A stretch of DNA of 40,010 nucleotides from contig CAZQEU010000007.1 of assembly GCA_964592335.1 (NCBI GenBank), positions 1-40,010 on the forward strand, read 5' to 3'. A program made the position numbers and the translations under genes. The DNA is from CAZKUB01 sp964592335. Lineage in GTDB: Archaea; Thermoplasmatota; E2; DHVEG-1. This document shows positions 1 to 7,713 of the stretch, one piece after another. The notes beneath the pieces were generated by a model. That model ran no database searches. It was not told the DNA's origin and saw nothing but the letters and a program-made list of their open reading frames with translations. Position 1 is the stretch's first letter; the number at the start of each line of letters is the position of its first letter.

Positions 1-7
1 TAAAAGA

Positions 8-37
8 TTAAAAGAAAAGTATGACTAACAGTATAAT
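8..37 (+). promoter_or_regulatory. Possible promoter of the first gene
   Basis: A perfect TATAAT lies at 32-37, but the upstream half is poor (TTAAAA at 8-13, 18-nt spacing). Transcription would begin near 44, leaving a short leader with AAGGAG at 51-56 before the start codon at 60. The weak -35 and the window edge make this uncertain. Confidence 0.35.
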
Positions 38-59
38 ACTAGCAGTTTGAAAGGAGTAA

Positions 60-329
60 ATGAAAAAGCAATGTAGTTATTGTAAACGATATTTTAAAAA
101 TACGCATGGTTTACACATACACCATCATTATTGCTGGGTTAAAGAATTTGTAGATTTACCTTTTACAGAAATAGAACCTATTAAAATACAAAGGTATTAT
201 GATTCTCCTTACTTTATACCTATTCGTCAGTATTGGTGTACTCAAAAAGTAGATCTGGTTGAATATGCAAAAGAAAATGAAATTGGAATTTACAAAGGTG
301 AAAGAATTTTAGTAAAAAAAAAAGGATAA
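60..329 (+). CDS. Small zinc-finger-like protein
   Basis: An 89-aa protein preceded by a good ribosome binding site (AAGGAG, 51-56). Residues 5-25 resemble a C2H2-type finger: C5-x2-C8, an aromatic/hydrophobic core (F12, L18), then a cluster of histidines and C25 as possible metal ligands. The remainder is a short aromatic-rich tail ending in lysines and has no recognisable domain. It sits just upstream of the terminase genes, where small DNA-binding or HNH-like proteins are common in phages. DNA binding is an inference from the finger pattern only. Confidence 0.75.
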   Translation: MKKQCSYCKRYFKNTHGLHIHHHYCWVKEFVDLPFTEIEPIKIQRYYDSPYFIPIRQYWCTQKVDLVEYAKENEIGIYKGERILVKKKG

Positions 330-330
330 A

Positions 331-359
331 TTGAGTTAAAATATCCATAATGATAAAAT
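331..359 (+). promoter_or_regulatory. Extended -10 promoter for terminase; leaderless transcript
   Basis: TTGAGT (331-336), a 17-nt spacer and TAAAAT (354-359) preceded by TGA (351-353), which makes an extended -10. Transcription would start near 366, only about 3 nt before the ATG at 369, so the terminase small subunit mRNA would be leaderless. Consistent with this, no ribosome binding site precedes the ATG. Confidence 0.7.
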
Positions 360-368
360 GATATCACA

Positions 369-830
369 ATGGCAAAACGGAAAAACCGGAAAGCTAAAGC
401 CTCTAAACGAGCAAAACTATTTAAATTTAAAGGACTAGATGGTAAAGAATATGGGCTTACTATTCTTCAAAAAAAGTTTTGTGATAATTACCTAGAACAA
501 GATGCAAGTGGAGTTGATGCAGTTATAGAAGCAGGATATAAGTGTGAATATAAGAATGGGGCAACTAACCGTAGATTGGCTTCAAGTATTGCTTCAGAAA
601 ACCTTTGTAAACCCAACATTATTGCTTATATAAATAAAAAACTAGATGAATACGGATTCAATGATCAAAATATAGAAACGCAACATTGGTTTTTAATAAA
701 CCAGATGGCAGACTTAACAAATAAAAGAAAAGCAATTGATATGTATTACAAAAGGTTTGGCAAGTATGCTCCGGAACAACACGAACACAAGATCAAAGAG
801 GTTAAAGTAATTGACTTTTCAGATGAATAG
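369..830 (+). CDS. terS: Terminase small subunit
   Basis: A 153-aa protein with the layout of the phage terminase small subunit (Terminase_2-like) family. It has a basic N-terminus, then a helix-turn-helix-like segment at about residues 34-80 (FCDNYLEQD, then DAVIEAGY, then a SSIASENLCKPNI stretch), and a helical oligomerisation region running to the acidic C-terminus. In the family this subunit recognises the packaging start on phage DNA and feeds it to the large subunit. The large-subunit gene overlaps its 3' end. The start codon has no ribosome binding site and lies about 3 nt from the predicted transcription start. Codons 3-7 also contain the CGGAAAAACCG box found in two other promoter leaders. 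Confidence 0.88.
   Translation: MAKRKNRKAKASKRAKLFKFKGLDGKEYGLTILQKKFCDNYLEQDASGVDAVIEAGYKCEYKNGATNRRLASSIASENLCKPNIIAYINKKLDEYGFNDQNIETQHWFLINQMADLTNKRKAIDMYYKRFGKYAPEQHEHKIKEVKVIDFSDE
377..388 (+). promoter_or_regulatory. Promoter-proximal CGGAAAAACCG box, copy 1
   Basis: The sequence ACGGAAAAACCG lies inside the first codons of terS, starting about 11 nt after the predicted transcription start. It can form a 3-bp stem (CGG/CCG) with an AAAAA loop. The same 12 bases recur at 6640 and 9687 at similar distances from their promoters, but this copy is not followed by a terminator. The position, rather than the weak stem, argues that it is a signal. An antitermination or mRNA-binding site is an inference. 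Confidence 0.45.
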
Positions 831-2163
831 TATAAAACTTCCTTATAATTACAAGCCACGAGACTACCAATTACCTATTTTAAAAGCCTTAGATAACGGC
901 TTAGAAGGCAAGAAGGGTGGAGTTACCCGTGCTGTTGCTATTTGGCATAGACGAGCAGGCAAAGACAAAACTATGCTTAACTTTATAGCAAAACGCATGT
1001 ATCAAAGGGTCGGGTCTTATTTCTACTTATTTCCTACATACACGCAGGGTCGCAAGGTTCTTTGGGAGGGAATGGACTCATCAGGATTTAAATTTATAGA
1101 CCACATTCCAAAGGGATTGAGAAAAAGCAAGAATGAGCAACAATTAAAAATAGAAATGGAAAACGGATCTATATTCCGGATAATAGGGACAGACAGGATT
1201 GACGCAATTATGGGAACAAATCCAGTTGGTTGTGTGTTTTCAGAGTTTGCTTTACAAGATCCGGCAGCATGGGATTATTTAAGACCGATATTAGCAGAAA
1301 ACAAAGGGTGGGCTGCTTTTATTTTCACTCCGAGAGGGAAAAATCACGGATATGATTTATTAGAATTAGCACAACAAAGTGATAATTGGTTCACGCAGAT
1401 TTTGGATGTAACCGATACAAATGCAATACCGGAGAGCGTATTAGAGCAAGAGAGAAAAGAGATAATCAAACAGCATGGTAATGATGGTCTATACTTGCAG
1501 GAATATATGTGTAATTTTGATGTACCGGTTCAAGGAGCTTACTATGCACAGCAAATGACATTGGCAGATAAAGAGGGAAGGATCTCCGGAGTTCCTTATG
1601 TTGATGAAGTTCCGGTTCATACTGCATGGGATTTAGGAATTGATGATTCAATGAGTATTTGGTTTTTTCAGTTGGTGGGTAGAGAATATCATTTTATTGA
1701 CTACTATGAATCGCAAGGAGAAGGACTAAAGCATTATAAAAAGGAATTAAATGACAAGGATTATGTTTATGGATCACATTATATGCCACATGATATTAAG
1801 GTTCGGGAATTAGGGACTGGCAAATCACGCTATGAGGTTGCACAAAAAATAGGAATAAAACCAATTGAGGTTGCTCCCAAACTACCAAGAGAAGATGGAA
1901 TTGAAGCCTGCCGGAGGATTTTGGGACAATGTTGGTTTGACAAAAACAAATGCAGTCGGGGAATATCAGCGTTAAGATCTTACCGGAAGAAATACGACGA
2001 AGATAATAAGGTGTTTAAAAAGAGACCAGTACATGACTGGGCTTCACATGGTGCAGATGCATTTAGGACTTTCGGGACAGGGTTTAAGAAGCCTAGAGAA
2101 ACTGACGCAGAGGCAATAGAGTTCGGGGAACATTCAGATCCGTATATGGTAAGGATTGAATGA
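811..2163 (+). CDS. terL: Terminase large subunit (packaging ATPase and nuclease)
   Basis: A 450-aa two-domain terminase. The ATPase half has a terminase-type Walker A around R47-R-A-G-K51-D-K-T54 and a Walker B ending in F-S144-E145. The RNase H-like nuclease half has acidic residues D274 (WDLG motif) and D416 (HGADAFR). The family drives DNA into the prohead and cuts the concatemer. The start chosen is TTG at 811, 8 nt after AGAGG; ATG at 823 is possible but has no ribosome binding site. It overlaps terS by 20 nt, so the two are probably translated together. Confidence 0.95.
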   Translation: MTFQMNSIKLPYNYKPRDYQLPILKALDNGLEGKKGGVTRAVAIWHRRAGKDKTMLNFIAKRMYQRVGSYFYLFPTYTQGRKVLWEGMDSSGFKFIDHIPKGLRKSKNEQQLKIEMENGSIFRIIGTDRIDAIMGTNPVGCVFSEFALQDPAAWDYLRPILAENKGWAAFIFTPRGKNHGYDLLELAQQSDNWFTQILDVTDTNAIPESVLEQERKEIIKQHGNDGLYLQEYMCNFDVPVQGAYYAQQMTLADKEGRISGVPYVDEVPVHTAWDLGIDDSMSIWFFQLVGREYHFIDYYESQGEGLKHYKKELNDKDYVYGSHYMPHDIKVRELGTGKSRYEVAQKIGIKPIEVAPKLPREDGIEACRRILGQCWFDKNKCSRGISALRSYRKKYDEDNKVFKKRPVHDWASHGADAFRTFGTGFKKPRETDAEAIEFGEHSDPYMVRIE

Positions 2164-2354
2164 CTAAAAAACAAAAATTTATACCAGTTTATATAACTAA
2201 AAGAGAAGCTCAAATGATTGAAGCAATAAGAGCGCTTACTTATGGCAAAGCAATTATACATAAACAAGAGGGCGTTCCGGTCCGGGTAGAGATAAATAGG
2301 AGCGTTATGTTAAAAGATGATAATGAAGCAATTAACTTAAAAATTAAAGAATGA
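2160..2354 (+). CDS. Small hypothetical protein, DUF2292-like pattern
   Basis: A 64-aa protein whose ATG overlaps the terL stop (ATGA), so it is probably translationally coupled. The middle (EAIRALTYGKAIIHKQEG, then VRVEINRSV) has the rhythm of DUF2292-type small proteins: a helix, YG, a beta strand, a short turn and a second strand with basic residues. I do not recognise it with certainty. Its 3' end overlaps the promoter of the next gene. Confidence 0.7.
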   Translation: MTKKQKFIPVYITKREAQMIEAIRALTYGKAIIHKQEGVPVRVEINRSVMLKDDNEAINLKIKE

Positions 2355-2360
2355 TATAAT
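2332..2360 (+). promoter_or_regulatory. Promoter giving a near-leaderless mRNA
   Basis: TTAACT (2332-2337), a 17-nt spacer and a perfect TATAAT (2355-2360) with an extended TG at 2352-2353. Transcription would start near 2367, about 4 nt before the ATG at 2371. There is no ribosome binding site between, the same arrangement as at terS. Confidence 0.6.
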
Positions 2361-2370
2361 CGTTATAACT

Positions 2371-2709
2371 ATGGTTGAAGATCTTAATGTTAAAGAAACT
2401 AAAGGTTTAATTAAAATTGCAAAAGCAATTCCCTATGAAGGCACAATGGTTTATGTGCGGCAGATTAAGGTTGAAGAGGGTTTTATCTTTGAATGGCTTT
2501 TTCATTTTGAAGATCAACTATATAGCTCCTATGTGTTGATAACCTCCGATGATGACGAATTAACCGATAAACAAATTCAGAGTGTTACTGCATTATTAAC
2601 AAGTGGTGCAGAAGCAAGCATTGATTCTTTAATGGGTAAAGAACCCAATGAAGAAGCTAAAAAAATTGCAGAGCAGATTGATTCTGTTGCCAGAAAGGAA
2701 AAAAACTAA
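2371..2709 (+). CDS. Hypothetical protein between terminase and portal
   Basis: A 112-aa acidic protein of unknown function. The centre is beta-like (FIFEWLFHFEDQLYSSYVLIT) and the C-terminal third is helical and charged. It appears to be read from its own near-leaderless transcript starting near 2367. The stop overlaps the start of the next small gene. Position suggests a head-assembly or packaging accessory role, but no motif supports this. Confidence 0.8.
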   Translation: MVEDLNVKETKGLIKIAKAIPYEGTMVYVRQIKVEEGFIFEWLFHFEDQLYSSYVLITSDDDELTDKQIQSVTALLTSGAEASIDSLMGKEPNEEAKKIAEQIDSVARKEKN

Positions 2710-2870
2710 TGCCAGCAGATTTTGAAAGGTGTGTTGATAACGATGGTAAAGTAAGGACAGTTACTGGGAAAAAATATGGATGTGGAGCAAATGAATACAG
2801 GAGAATATGTATTGATGATAACGGAAAAACACATTTAGGACATATTAAAAAATATAAAAAGGAAACATGA
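2709..2870 (+). CDS. Small hypothetical protein, 53 aa
   Basis: A 53-aa open frame that fills the space between the previous gene and portal. Its ATG overlaps the upstream stop (TAATG) and its TGA overlaps the portal ATG (ATGA), both typical of coupled genes in this window. It has three cysteines (C8, C25, C34) and a basic C-terminus (HIKKYKKET). There is no strong ribosome binding site of its own, but GAAAGG lies just inside the frame. Function unknown. Confidence 0.65.
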   Translation: MPADFERCVDNDGKVRTVTGKKYGCGANEYRRICIDDNGKTHLGHIKKYKKET

Positions 2871-4834
2871 GTGCAAGCAAACCTTCAGATCCTCAAGAAC
2901 CGGAAACGATCTCTAATACTTATGAGGATCTCAAAAGACAAATACAAGCCGAGTGGGAGATAGCAGAACAAGCGTTAAACCCGAAGATAAAAGAGTGGAG
3001 AGCTAGGCTTAAACTATACAATAATCAAATGAGAGATCAGGATAGAGTTGGTGATACAACTCTTTTTTCAGTATTTCAAACAGTTTTGGCTAATTTATAC
3101 CAGGATCAGTTGATTTCAGAATGGTCTGGCAGGACAGAGGGAGATGAAGAGGTTGCAGAAAATTTAAATGCTTTATCAGAGTATGATTATACAGAAATGG
3201 AGAAGGACATTACTGATTATGATTGGGATTGGGATACTTTATTTTTTGGCAAAGGTATTTTGGCAATGGTTAGGTATGTTAGAGATCCGGACAAAAATGT
3301 ATTTGTTCCTTTACCGGAGGTCTGGGACCCGCTTACTTTTCTAAGAGATCCGTTCTGTCATTCTATCAATGGCGGAAAATTCCAAAGAGATAATGCAGCA
3401 AGGTTTTTTGGCAGACCGATAATGATGACAGAGCAGGACATGATAAACCATCCGGACATTGATGTTACAGAGGATGAGTTTAAAACATTTCAAGGTGCTG
3501 GTGAATTAAGTTCAAAGATTTCACAAGCTTCAAGAGCAAGAGCAAGAGCGCAAGGTAGGCAGACAAAATCAGTAGAGAGATCTAGTACACAATTTGGAGC
3601 AAACAGAGAGGTTGAGGTAGTAGAATGGTTTACTCATTTTAAGGAAGATGGAAAGATTAAAAAAGTTAGAGTATGGCTTGTAAATGATAATACTAAAATA
3701 ATTGGCAAGCAGGATTTAAAATTTGATTACTGGGCAGTATTTGATAGGTCTTTATACCGGACATCACACGAGTTTAACGGAACATCAATTCCTGATTTAG
3801 TTGAAGATAAACAAAGGTTAAGAGCAGTTGCAATAAACTTGGGTGTTGATTCTATGAAAACAGATCTACATCCACACTATTTGTATGATTCAAATAAGAT
3901 AAGTAACAAGAAATCTTTGCAGCCAGGATTTAATAAGTTTTCTCCAGTTGATGTTCAGCAGGGTGAATCAATTCAAGACGCAGTTGTTCCTATGCGAAAA
4001 TCTCCACCAAACTTACAGCTAGTTGATTATATTATGGAGACATTAAGGGCTTCAGCAGAGAAGGCAACAGCAACTTCAGAGGTTCAGCAAGGAATGTTAA
4101 GTGAAGAGGATAAAACACTAGGAGAGATAAATTTAGCAACAGCTAGAGGCACAAAAAGATATTCTTTAGGTGCAAAGATATTTGGATGGAGTGAAAAAAG
4201 ATTTTGGCGACATTGGTATCAAATGTATAAAGAGTACTTTTCAGATGAAATTGATGAGAAAGTTATTAGGATTGAGGGTGCTTTCGGACCAACTTGGCGA
4301 CCGCTAACTAAAAAAGATTTAGATGCAGAATTAGATCCTGATGTAAAAATTACTGCATTATCAATAAATAGAGCAAAAGAGTTAGAGGAAAGGCGATCTG
4401 TAACTTCATATTTTTCATTAGCATTAAGTGATCCTACAGTAAACAGGAGATATGGACTTAAAAAGCTAGGTAAACTACACGGAATGGATTCTGATGAGAT
4501 TGAAAGATTATTTCCTCCGACGATTGATGAAAGGATAGCAGAACACCAGAATCAAATGCTTAATGAGGATGAAATGCCTCCGGTATTGCCAGAAGATGAT
4601 CATAATGTACATTTAGAGATTCACTCTAAGGCAAAAGAAACTGATGCAACATTTGCTCATATTAAAGCGCATGAAGAGGCGTTAAGGATTAAAAAGACAC
4701 AGCCAGAATTGTTCCCAGAGGAAATGAGAGAGACAGCTTTTACTCAGCCAGGAATGAACACTAATTTGCAGTTACCAACACAAGGACAGCAGCAAGGAAC
4801 AAGACCGATTACTCAAAGTCAAGCATCAGAATGA
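2867..4834 (+). CDS. Portal protein
   Basis: A 655-aa protein directly after the terminase genes, with the length and composition of podovirus portals. It has an acidic, helical N-terminus, a mixed alpha/beta core with WDP and RDP turns, a long helical stretch around residues 390-440 (ASAEKATATSEVQQGMLSEE) and a Gln-rich C-terminal tail. Portals form the dodecameric channel at one capsid vertex through which DNA is packaged and ejected. Gene order (terS, terL, portal, scaffold, capsid) supports the assignment. It overlaps the next gene by 4 nt. Confidence 0.85.
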   Translation: MSASKPSDPQEPETISNTYEDLKRQIQAEWEIAEQALNPKIKEWRARLKLYNNQMRDQDRVGDTTLFSVFQTVLANLYQDQLISEWSGRTEGDEEVAENLNALSEYDYTEMEKDITDYDWDWDTLFFGKGILAMVRYVRDPDKNVFVPLPEVWDPLTFLRDPFCHSINGGKFQRDNAARFFGRPIMMTEQDMINHPDIDVTEDEFKTFQGAGELSSKISQASRARARAQGRQTKSVERSSTQFGANREVEVVEWFTHFKEDGKIKKVRVWLVNDNTKIIGKQDLKFDYWAVFDRSLYRTSHEFNGTSIPDLVEDKQRLRAVAINLGVDSMKTDLHPHYLYDSNKISNKKSLQPGFNKFSPVDVQQGESIQDAVVPMRKSPPNLQLVDYIMETLRASAEKATATSEVQQGMLSEEDKTLGEINLATARGTKRYSLGAKIFGWSEKRFWRHWYQMYKEYFSDEIDEKVIRIEGAFGPTWRPLTKKDLDAELDPDVKITALSINRAKELEERRSVTSYFSLALSDPTVNRRYGLKKLGKLHGMDSDEIERLFPPTIDERIAEHQNQMLNEDEMPPVLPEDDHNVHLEIHSKAKETDATFAHIKAHEEALRIKKTQPELFPEEMRETAFTQPGMNTNLQLPTQGQQQGTRPITQSQASE

Positions 4835-5166
4835 GAGATCTTAAAACAGAAAAACAACGAAATCAAGCAGTTGCAGATTTAAAAAGTGTTTTACTTGATC
4901 CCGGATGGGATTTAATAGTTGAAATTACTAAAGAAAACATTAAGGCATTAGAAAGAAGGATTATTAAAAAGGGTGATTTTACTGAAGAGCAGTTAGATGG
5001 ATTTAGACAAAAAGTGGAATCTTATCGGGATGTAATAGAAGCTCCAAGAAGGATGATTAAGAAACTAAGGAGTGGAGTGCAACAAGAAGAAATAAACTAT
5101 GATCCTTATTATACAAAAGAAGATTTTGAAACTGTTGCAGAGAAAAGCAAAAAAGCAAACACATAA
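4831..5166 (+). CDS. Hypothetical helical protein downstream of portal
   Basis: A 111-aa charged, mostly helical protein; its ATG overlaps the portal stop. The sequence is rich in Lys, Glu and Arg with a coiled-coil-like central part (ALERRIIKKGDFTEEQLDGF). Small helical proteins in this position occur in many podoviruses and are often minor virion or head-assembly proteins. I see no diagnostic motif. Confidence 0.8.
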   Translation: MRDLKTEKQRNQAVADLKSVLLDPGWDLIVEITKENIKALERRIIKKGDFTEEQLDGFRQKVESYRDVIEAPRRMIKKLRSGVQQEEINYDPYYTKEDFETVAEKSKKANT

Positions 5167-5201
5167 ATTATAAAGTTTTGTTCAAACGAAAGGAAAAACC
5201 T

Positions 5202-5510
5202 ATGAACAAACAAGACAAAAAGGCGAAGCAATCGCCAGAAACAAAGTTATTAAATAAGCTCCGAGCTGAACAGAAGCAGATCCAAAATAATTGGAGATCT
5301 ACTAATGCTCAACTTAATGAAGCAAGAGAGGAAGTGGAGCAATTACAGAAACAGTTGTCTGTTTTAGAAGGACAGTCAAGTGCTATCCGGAGGAATATGA
5401 ATTATATAGTCTCCACTTTTGACATGAAGCCAGAGCAAATGCCGGAGGGATTAAGTGTTAGAAAAATTGAATCCTCCAAAAAGGAAAAGAAAAAGAAAGG
5501 GGACAAATAA
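5202..5510 (+). CDS. Coiled-coil protein, possible assembly factor
   Basis: A 102-aa protein almost entirely coiled coil (heptads through residues 15-60), ending in a lysine run. I chose ATG 5202 over an in-frame TTG at 5178 because AAAGGA lies about 8 nt upstream of the ATG, whereas the TTG has no binding site. It directly precedes the scaffold-like gene, with which it overlaps by one base. Likely a structural or assembly accessory; function unproven. Confidence 0.8.
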   Translation: MNKQDKKAKQSPETKLLNKLRAEQKQIQNNWRSTNAQLNEAREEVEQLQKQLSVLEGQSSAIRRNMNYIVSTFDMKPEQMPEGLSVRKIESSKKEKKKKGDK

Positions 5511-6049
5511 TGCCGGAAGATGAAAAAGAAAACCAAGACCAGGAGAATCAGGAACAGGAAGAAAAAAAGGATGAGTCAATAAATCCTGATGATTTTAAGG
5601 TAGAAACTTATGAAGAGGATAAGAGTGAAGAAGAAACTATTGAAGGAGTAGATGAGGAGGATCAGAAAGTTATTAGCAAGGTAGTTCAAAAACAAACATC
5701 TGGACTGAAAAAAGAGTTACAGGAAACTAAAATTGAATCAGAGGTTGATCGCTTTATTGCAGATAACCCTGATTTCAAAAGATATCGTGGAGTAATTTTG
5801 AAATATAAAAAGACTCCGAGATCTATATATCAAAATGTGCCAGTAGATAAAGTAGCAAAAATGATTGCATATGAAGATGCAAAAAAGATTGGTGCTAAAA
5901 AGGAAAGGGAAGCACAGAACAAGGTAGATCAAACTAAGGGTGGCGGAAGCAGCAGGAGAAAAGGTAAAACCGGAGAGATTAACTGGATGGATTTATCTAA
6001 AGAAGAATATCAAAAAAAGAAAGCCGAAGTGCTAGGAAGGAGTAGATAA
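5510..6049 (+). CDS. Probable scaffolding protein
   Basis: A 179-aa protein with an extremely acidic first third (residues 1-55 are mostly Glu, Asp, Gln), a helical middle and a basic C-terminal segment containing GGGSSRRKG at about residues 144-152. This pattern, together with a position two genes before the major capsid gene, is typical of internal scaffolding proteins: an acidic helical body and a basic C-terminus that contacts the capsid protein. A good ribosome binding site (AAAGGGGA) precedes the ATG. Alternative: a minor head protein. Confidence 0.7.
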   Translation: MPEDEKENQDQENQEQEEKKDESINPDDFKVETYEEDKSEEETIEGVDEEDQKVISKVVQKQTSGLKKELQETKIESEVDRFIADNPDFKRYRGVILKYKKTPRSIYQNVPVDKVAKMIAYEDAKKIGAKKEREAQNKVDQTKGGGSSRRKGKTGEINWMDLSKEEYQKKKAEVLGRSR

Positions 6050-6585
6050 TGGCACAAATTAAAGATATAACTAAAATGAAAGAAGAAGAATTAAGAGAAA
6101 AGTTTAGCCTGAATCAACTAAAAAAGAGGGTTAAAAAATTAGAGCTAGTGGATGATCCGGATGACTTTACAACAAAAGGGCAACTGATCCAGATTTTACA
6201 TTTAGCAGGTAAAAAGAGACCATCATCACCGCCAGGACAAGAGCATAAAGACAAAAACAGGTATGAAAGAAAGCGTGATGAAATGAAAGAGATTTTAAGA
6301 AACCAGCCAAAGGTGCAGGTAATGCTACCGCTTACCGGAAAAGAAAAAGCAGGAACAATAGTTGAACAGGTAAATGAACAGACAGGAAAGTTAGAAGAGT
6401 ATAGGGTAGGAGCATGGTTGCCTGTAACTATCAATGGAGCAAGGAGTTGGGTCCCGAAAGGGAAACCAGTTAAAGTTCCAAGACAGGTTGCAGAGTTAAT
6501 CGGGCAATATCAATCAGAAACCTCACAAGCATTATCTAGGTATTTGATTGAAGGAGATGAGAAAAAAGAAAAAGCTTTAACATAA
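6049..6585 (+). CDS. Hypothetical head-region protein
   Basis: A 178-aa protein with two parts. Residues 1-55 are helical and resemble a SAP/Rho-N-like fold (LNQLKKRVKKLEL, then TTKGQLIQILHL). Residues 85-150 are beta-rich and contain VMLPLTGKEK and VPKGKPVKVPRQVAELI, a pattern seen in phage virion proteins where a strand-rich domain is followed by a V-P-x-x-V-A-E-L helix. A role in capsid assembly or DNA binding is inferred from position only. A strong promoter begins 3 nt after its stop. Confidence 0.75.
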   Translation: MAQIKDITKMKEEELREKFSLNQLKKRVKKLELVDDPDDFTTKGQLIQILHLAGKKRPSSPPGQEHKDKNRYERKRDEMKEILRNQPKVQVMLPLTGKEKAGTIVEQVNEQTGKLEEYRVGAWLPVTINGARSWVPKGKPVKVPRQVAELIGQYQSETSQALSRYLIEGDEKKEKALT

Positions 6586-6587
6586 GC

Positions 6588-6616
6588 TTGACAATAATTT
6601 TGTAAATTTGTATCAT
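6588..6616 (+). promoter_or_regulatory. Strong promoter upstream of major capsid gene
   Basis: Consensus TTGACA (6588-6593), exactly 17 nt, then TATCAT (6611-6616). Transcription would start near 6623. The first 80 nt of the transcript contain the CGGAAAAACCG box and a strong terminator before the capsid gene begins at 6724. Confidence 0.8.
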
Positions 6617-6639
6617 TAGAGTAAGTCGGAATATAAGCG

Positions 6640-6658
6640 ACGGAAAAACCGAAGCGTT
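6640..6658 (+). promoter_or_regulatory. Promoter-proximal CGGAAAAACCG box, copy 2
   Basis: A 19-base block, ACGGAAAAACCGAAGCGTT, identical to 9687-9705 and sharing its first 12 bases with terS (377-388). It begins about 17 nt after the predicted transcription start and runs into the 5' arm of the terminator. CGG/CCG can pair around an AAAAA loop; a second small hairpin (GTCG 6625-6628 with CGAC 6638-6641) partly competes with it. Confidence 0.5.
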
Positions 6659-6700
6659 TATTCCTAATACATTATGTATTAGGCGTAAGCGCTTTTTTTT
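6652..6700 (+). terminator. Strong intrinsic terminator between promoter and capsid gene
   Basis: An almost continuous hairpin: AAGCGTTTA (6652-6660) pairs with TAAGCGCTT (6686-6694), and CCTAATAC (6663-6670) pairs with GTATTAGG (6676-6683), followed by eight T (6693-6700). It lies only about 30-75 nt downstream of the promoter start, so the promoter would make a short RNA of about 75 nt unless read-through is promoted. It could equally stop transcripts arriving from the packaging genes. Confidence 0.8.
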
Positions 6701-6723
6701 ATTAAATTTAAAAGGAAGGGAAA

Positions 6724-7686
6724 ATGCCTTTAACTACAAGGACACAGATTCCAGCAGAGGTGAATAACCTCTATAATCGGGACTTGTTAGAAAGAGCAGT
6801 TCCAGCTTTGGTACACCAGAGATGGGCGCAAGTTCGTGATATCCCCAAAAACTCGGGGACAGATACTATAAAGTTTAGAAGGTATGGAGCTTTAGCTACG
6901 AATACAACTCCTTTAACTGAAGGTGTTACACCTGCAGGTAAGCAGTTAAGTTCAACAGAAATTACAGCTCAAGTTCAATACTACGGAGATTATGTTACTC
7001 TATCTGGCAAGCTCCAGTATGAAACATATGATCCTATCCTGTCAGAAGCAGCAGAGGTTCTAGGAGAGCAAGCAGGTGAATCTTTAGAAGAGGTTTGCCG
7101 AGATGTTCTAGCAGCAGGAACAACTGTTCAATATGCAGGAGCAGCAGTTAGTAGAGTTACAGTTGCAGCAGGTATGCTTTGCGACAGATCAGAAGTGTTA
7201 GACGCGGTTCTTACTTTAAAAGGTAATGATGCAAAACATGTAACCTCAATGGTTAATCCATCTACAGGTTACAATACCGACGCTGTTATGCCAGCATTTA
7301 TTGGCATAGTACATCCTCAAACCACTAGGAATTTAAAAGACGCAACGGACTATGTGCCGGTTGCAAATTATTCCCAGCCAGGTGCAGCTATGATGAATGA
7401 GGTAGGTAAGCTTGACGAGGTTCGTTTTGTAGAAACCACGAAAGGTAAAGTGTTTACAGGTTCAGGAGCAGCAGGTATTGATGTTTACGCAACTTTGATT
7501 ATTGCTAGACATGCATATGGAGTTACTAGACTCTCCGGTGAAGCAATGAGAAACATTGTTAAACCGCTTGGATCAGCAGGAACAGAAGATCCATTAGATC
7601 AGAGAGCAACTTCTGGTTGGAAAGCAACTTTTGTTGCTAAAATTCTAAACCAGAATTTCTTACTAAGAATTGAACATGCTAACTAA
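6724..7686 (+). CDS. Major capsid protein, N4-gp56 family
   Basis: A 320-aa protein that reads as an N4-gp56-type major capsid protein (HK97 fold). The N-terminal part has the family pattern of a helix with LLERAVPALVHQRWAQ followed by strand-rich sequence with TIKFRRYG and TPLTEGVTP. The E-loop/spine region follows (YYGDYVTLSGKLQYETYDP) and the C-terminus ends in GWKATFVAKILNQNFLLRIEHA. It forms the icosahedral shell. AAAGGAAGGG precedes the ATG. Expression appears to depend on read-through of, or start beyond, the terminator 24 nt upstream. Confidence 0.93.
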   Translation: MPLTTRTQIPAEVNNLYNRDLLERAVPALVHQRWAQVRDIPKNSGTDTIKFRRYGALATNTTPLTEGVTPAGKQLSSTEITAQVQYYGDYVTLSGKLQYETYDPILSEAAEVLGEQAGESLEEVCRDVLAAGTTVQYAGAAVSRVTVAAGMLCDRSEVLDAVLTLKGNDAKHVTSMVNPSTGYNTDAVMPAFIGIVHPQTTRNLKDATDYVPVANYSQPGAAMMNEVGKLDEVRFVETTKGKVFTGSGAAGIDVYATLIIARHAYGVTRLSGEAMRNIVKPLGSAGTEDPLDQRATSGWKATFVAKILNQNFLLRIEHAN

Positions 7687-7713
7687 ATAGCATGATAAAA
7701 GGAGGAAAATAAA

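Noticed and set aside
5189..5202. GGAAAAACC before the gene at 5202 as a further box
   Set aside because: It lacks the outer C and G, has no promoter nearby and is explained by the ribosome binding site and A-rich spacer.
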